From: Patescibacteria group bacterium
GTDB lineage: Bacteria > Patescibacteriota > Patescibacteriia > Patescibacteriales > GWC2-42-12
DNA: 41,971 nucleotides
NCBI GenBank assembly: GCA_028703305.1
Contig: JAQVNC010000004.1
Span: forward strand, 1-41,971
Direction: 5' to 3'
Shown: in pieces, positions 40,852 through 41,971 of the stretch
How the letters are laid out: the number at the start of each line of letters is the position of its first letter
Position numbering within the stretch: the stretch's first letter is position 1
The notes under the pieces: generated by a model
What the model saw: the letters and a program-made list of their open reading frames with translations, nothing else
The model's database searches: none
What the model was told of the DNA's origin: nothing
Program-made: the position numbers and the translations under genes

Positions 40852-41712
40852 ATGTATAATATTATTCCTTTATTGTTAATTCTAATCAGTTTAAGCATTA
40901 TTATTGTTATTGTCAGCAGAAAATTTTCAGTTTTAGCCGCCTTGGACGTGGAAAGCATACCGGCGGAGAAAGAAGCCAAATTTAAAGAAAGAATCATTTC
41001 CAACCGCTTAAAAAGAAATACTATAAAGTATTGGTCTAAATTAAGCAGGATTTTAACGCCGTTAGGCCAGTCAATCGGCGGTTATTTAAAAGAAAAATTG
41101 CACAAACTTTATGAGGCGAAAAACGTTTATCAGGAAAAACATTTTGATAGCCCGGAAATGATTGATCAATTATTTTCCCAAGCCGAAGAATTAAAAAAAC
41201 GCGATGATTTGGATTCGGCGGAGAAAAAATATATTGAGATAATCGGCCTGGACAGTAAAAATATAAAAGCCTTTAAAGAACTGGGGCGGATATATTTTGA
41301 AAAAAAACAATTTGAAGAAGCCAGGCAGACCTTTGAGCATATTTTAAAACTGAAAGAAGATGATGAGGATATTTATGAAAATTTGGCGCAAATTGCCAAA
41401 GAAAGCGGAGATTTAGACGAGGCTCGCGACGAGTACTTAAAATCAATAAATATAAACAAGCAAAATGCCCAAACTCATTTCAGTTTGGCCGAAGTTTATC
41501 GGGCCATGGGTAAATTAGCGGAGGCCTCGCGCGCTTTGAAAAAAGCGCTAAAAATAGAGCCGACCAATCCCAGATACCTTGACACTATGCTGGAAATCAG
41601 TATAATTATAAAAGATAAAGCGCTGGCTCTAGATAGCTATCAGAAGCTTTTAAAAGCTAATCCGGATAATAATAAACTTGAAGATTTTAAGCGCCAGATT
41701 GATGAATTATAG
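40852..41712 (+). CDS. Membrane-anchored TPR protein
   Basis: A 286-residue protein with one N-terminal membrane helix (about 2-24), a basic linker, then TPR repeats from about residue 110 to the end. The repeat signatures include AEELKKRDDLDSAEKKYIEII, ELGRIYFEKKQFEEARQTFEHIL, NLAQIAKESGDLDEARDEYLKSI and SLAEVYRAMGKLAEASRALKKAL. It probably scaffolds an envelope complex facing the cytoplasm; partner unknown. It starts 20 bases after fba and is followed by a terminator-like palindrome and two tRNAs. Confidence 0.85.
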   Translation: MYNIIPLLLILISLSIIIVIVSRKFSVLAALDVESIPAEKEAKFKERIISNRLKRNTIKYWSKLSRILTPLGQSIGGYLKEKLHKLYEAKNVYQEKHFDSPEMIDQLFSQAEELKKRDDLDSAEKKYIEIIGLDSKNIKAFKELGRIYFEKKQFEEARQTFEHILKLKEDDEDIYENLAQIAKESGDLDEARDEYLKSININKQNAQTHFSLAEVYRAMGKLAEASRALKKALKIEPTNPRYLDTMLEISIIIKDKALALDSYQKLLKANPDNNKLEDFKRQIDEL

Positions 41713-41741
41713 GGGGAATTTTTTATTTTTTTTCTACTTTT

Positions 41742-41761
41742 AATCCCGAGTATTCGGGATT
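41742..41761 (+). terminator. Palindrome after the TPR gene
   Basis: AATCCCGA-GTAT-TCGGGATT, a perfect 8-bp stem with 4-base loop, 29 bases after the stop. The following TAATATTTAAG is a weak U tract. Confidence 0.5.
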
Positions 41762-41796
41762 TAATATTTAAGATAAAAAGTGAAAATTAAATATAA

Positions 41797-41869
41797 GCCG
41801 TTGTAGCTCAGCTGGTAGAGCAACTCCATGGTAAGGAGTAGGTCCGCGGTTCAATTCCGCGCAACGGCT
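41797..41869 (+). tRNA. tRNA-Thr (anticodon GGT)
   Basis: A complete cloverleaf of 73 bases. Acceptor GCCGTTG/CAACGGC, D arm GCTC/GAGC, anticodon stem ACTCC/GGAGT with loop ATGGTAA (anticodon GGT), T arm CGCGG/CCGCG with TTCAATT. The discriminator base is T and no CCA is encoded. It reads ACC and ACU codons. Confidence 0.95.
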
Positions 41870-41881
41870 CAAAGAGCATAA

Positions 41882-41964
41882 GGGTCGGTACCAAAGCGGT
41901 CAACTGGGACAGACTGTAAATCTGTTGGCTCACGCCTTCGTAGGTTCGAATCCTACCCGGCCCA
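41882..41964 (+). tRNA. tRNA-Tyr (anticodon GTA)
   Basis: A class II tRNA of 83 bases. Acceptor GGGTCGG/CCGGCCC (one G-U), anticodon stem ACAGA/TCTGT with loop CTGTAAA (anticodon GTA), a long variable arm (TGGCTCACGCCTTC), T arm GTAGG/CCTAC with TTCGAAT, discriminator A. CCA is not encoded. It lies 12 bases after tRNA-Thr, probably in one transcript. Confidence 0.95.
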
Positions 41965-41971
41965 CATAACT

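Overview
The window is a gene-dense, AT-rich bacterial chromosome segment, almost certainly from a Candidate Phyla Radiation (Patescibacteria) genome. Evidence: an S10-spc ribosomal cluster with no uL30 gene between rpsE and rplO (a known CPR trait), low-complexity Lys/Ala/Glu tails on several ribosomal proteins, tiny intergenic gaps, mostly start codons without a Shine-Dalgarno sequence, and small proteins of unknown function. The standard stop set is in use: TGA ends adk and several other genes, so this is not a UGA-glycine lineage. I cannot place it below that level with confidence.

Layout. 1-5.6 kb is an accessory edge: a cut-off frame, a Bro-N (phage antirepressor-like) protein, a PD-(D/E)XK nuclease-like protein, a protein with an integrase-like tail motif, a secreted beta-helix/lipase gene broken by one in-frame TGA, a membrane protein and an AbrB-like mini protein. 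5.6-8.7 kb holds membrane proteins (AI-2E family, EamA-like, site-2 protease) and rpmB, the only minus-strand gene. 8.7-13.9 kb is the str region (rpsL, rpsG, fusA, an inserted Phd-like gene with a consensus promoter, tuf). 14-25.6 kb is the S10-spc cluster from rpsJ to secY. 25.8-30.2 kb holds a DUF475/TerC-like protein, an unknown gene, adk, map, ruvX and recO. 30.2-36 kb holds aspS, small unknown genes and a pyrF-pyrE fusion with two small genes. 36-41.7 kb holds a YbaK-like deacylase, scpA-scpB, a D,D-carboxypeptidase, tpiA-fba and a TPR protein. Two tRNAs (Thr, Tyr) close the window.

The genes serve translation (ribosomal proteins, EF-G, EF-Tu, AspRS, SecY, Map, tRNAs), chromosome upkeep (ScpAB, RecO, RuvX), glycolysis (TpiA, Fba), nucleotides (Adk, PyrF-PyrE) and the envelope.

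The most unusual content is between the genes. I see several families of structured intergenic elements in which a conserved core is carried on long hairpin arms whose sequence differs from copy to copy yet stays self-complementary: family B upstream of tuf, rplB and rplP, plus a decayed copy before rpsE; family A at three sites; family C at two. Smaller palindromes (dRS3-like ATTCCC-N8-GGGAAT) sit 11-15 nt before start codons, always in the same orientation. Arm compensation in family B and wobble asymmetry in families A and C suggest structured RNAs or structure-recognised mobile elements. These are the best candidates for an undescribed system. A second theme is a set of genes (30.2 kb; 34.2-36 kb) with strong Shine-Dalgarno sites unlike their neighbours, suggesting acquisition from elsewhere.
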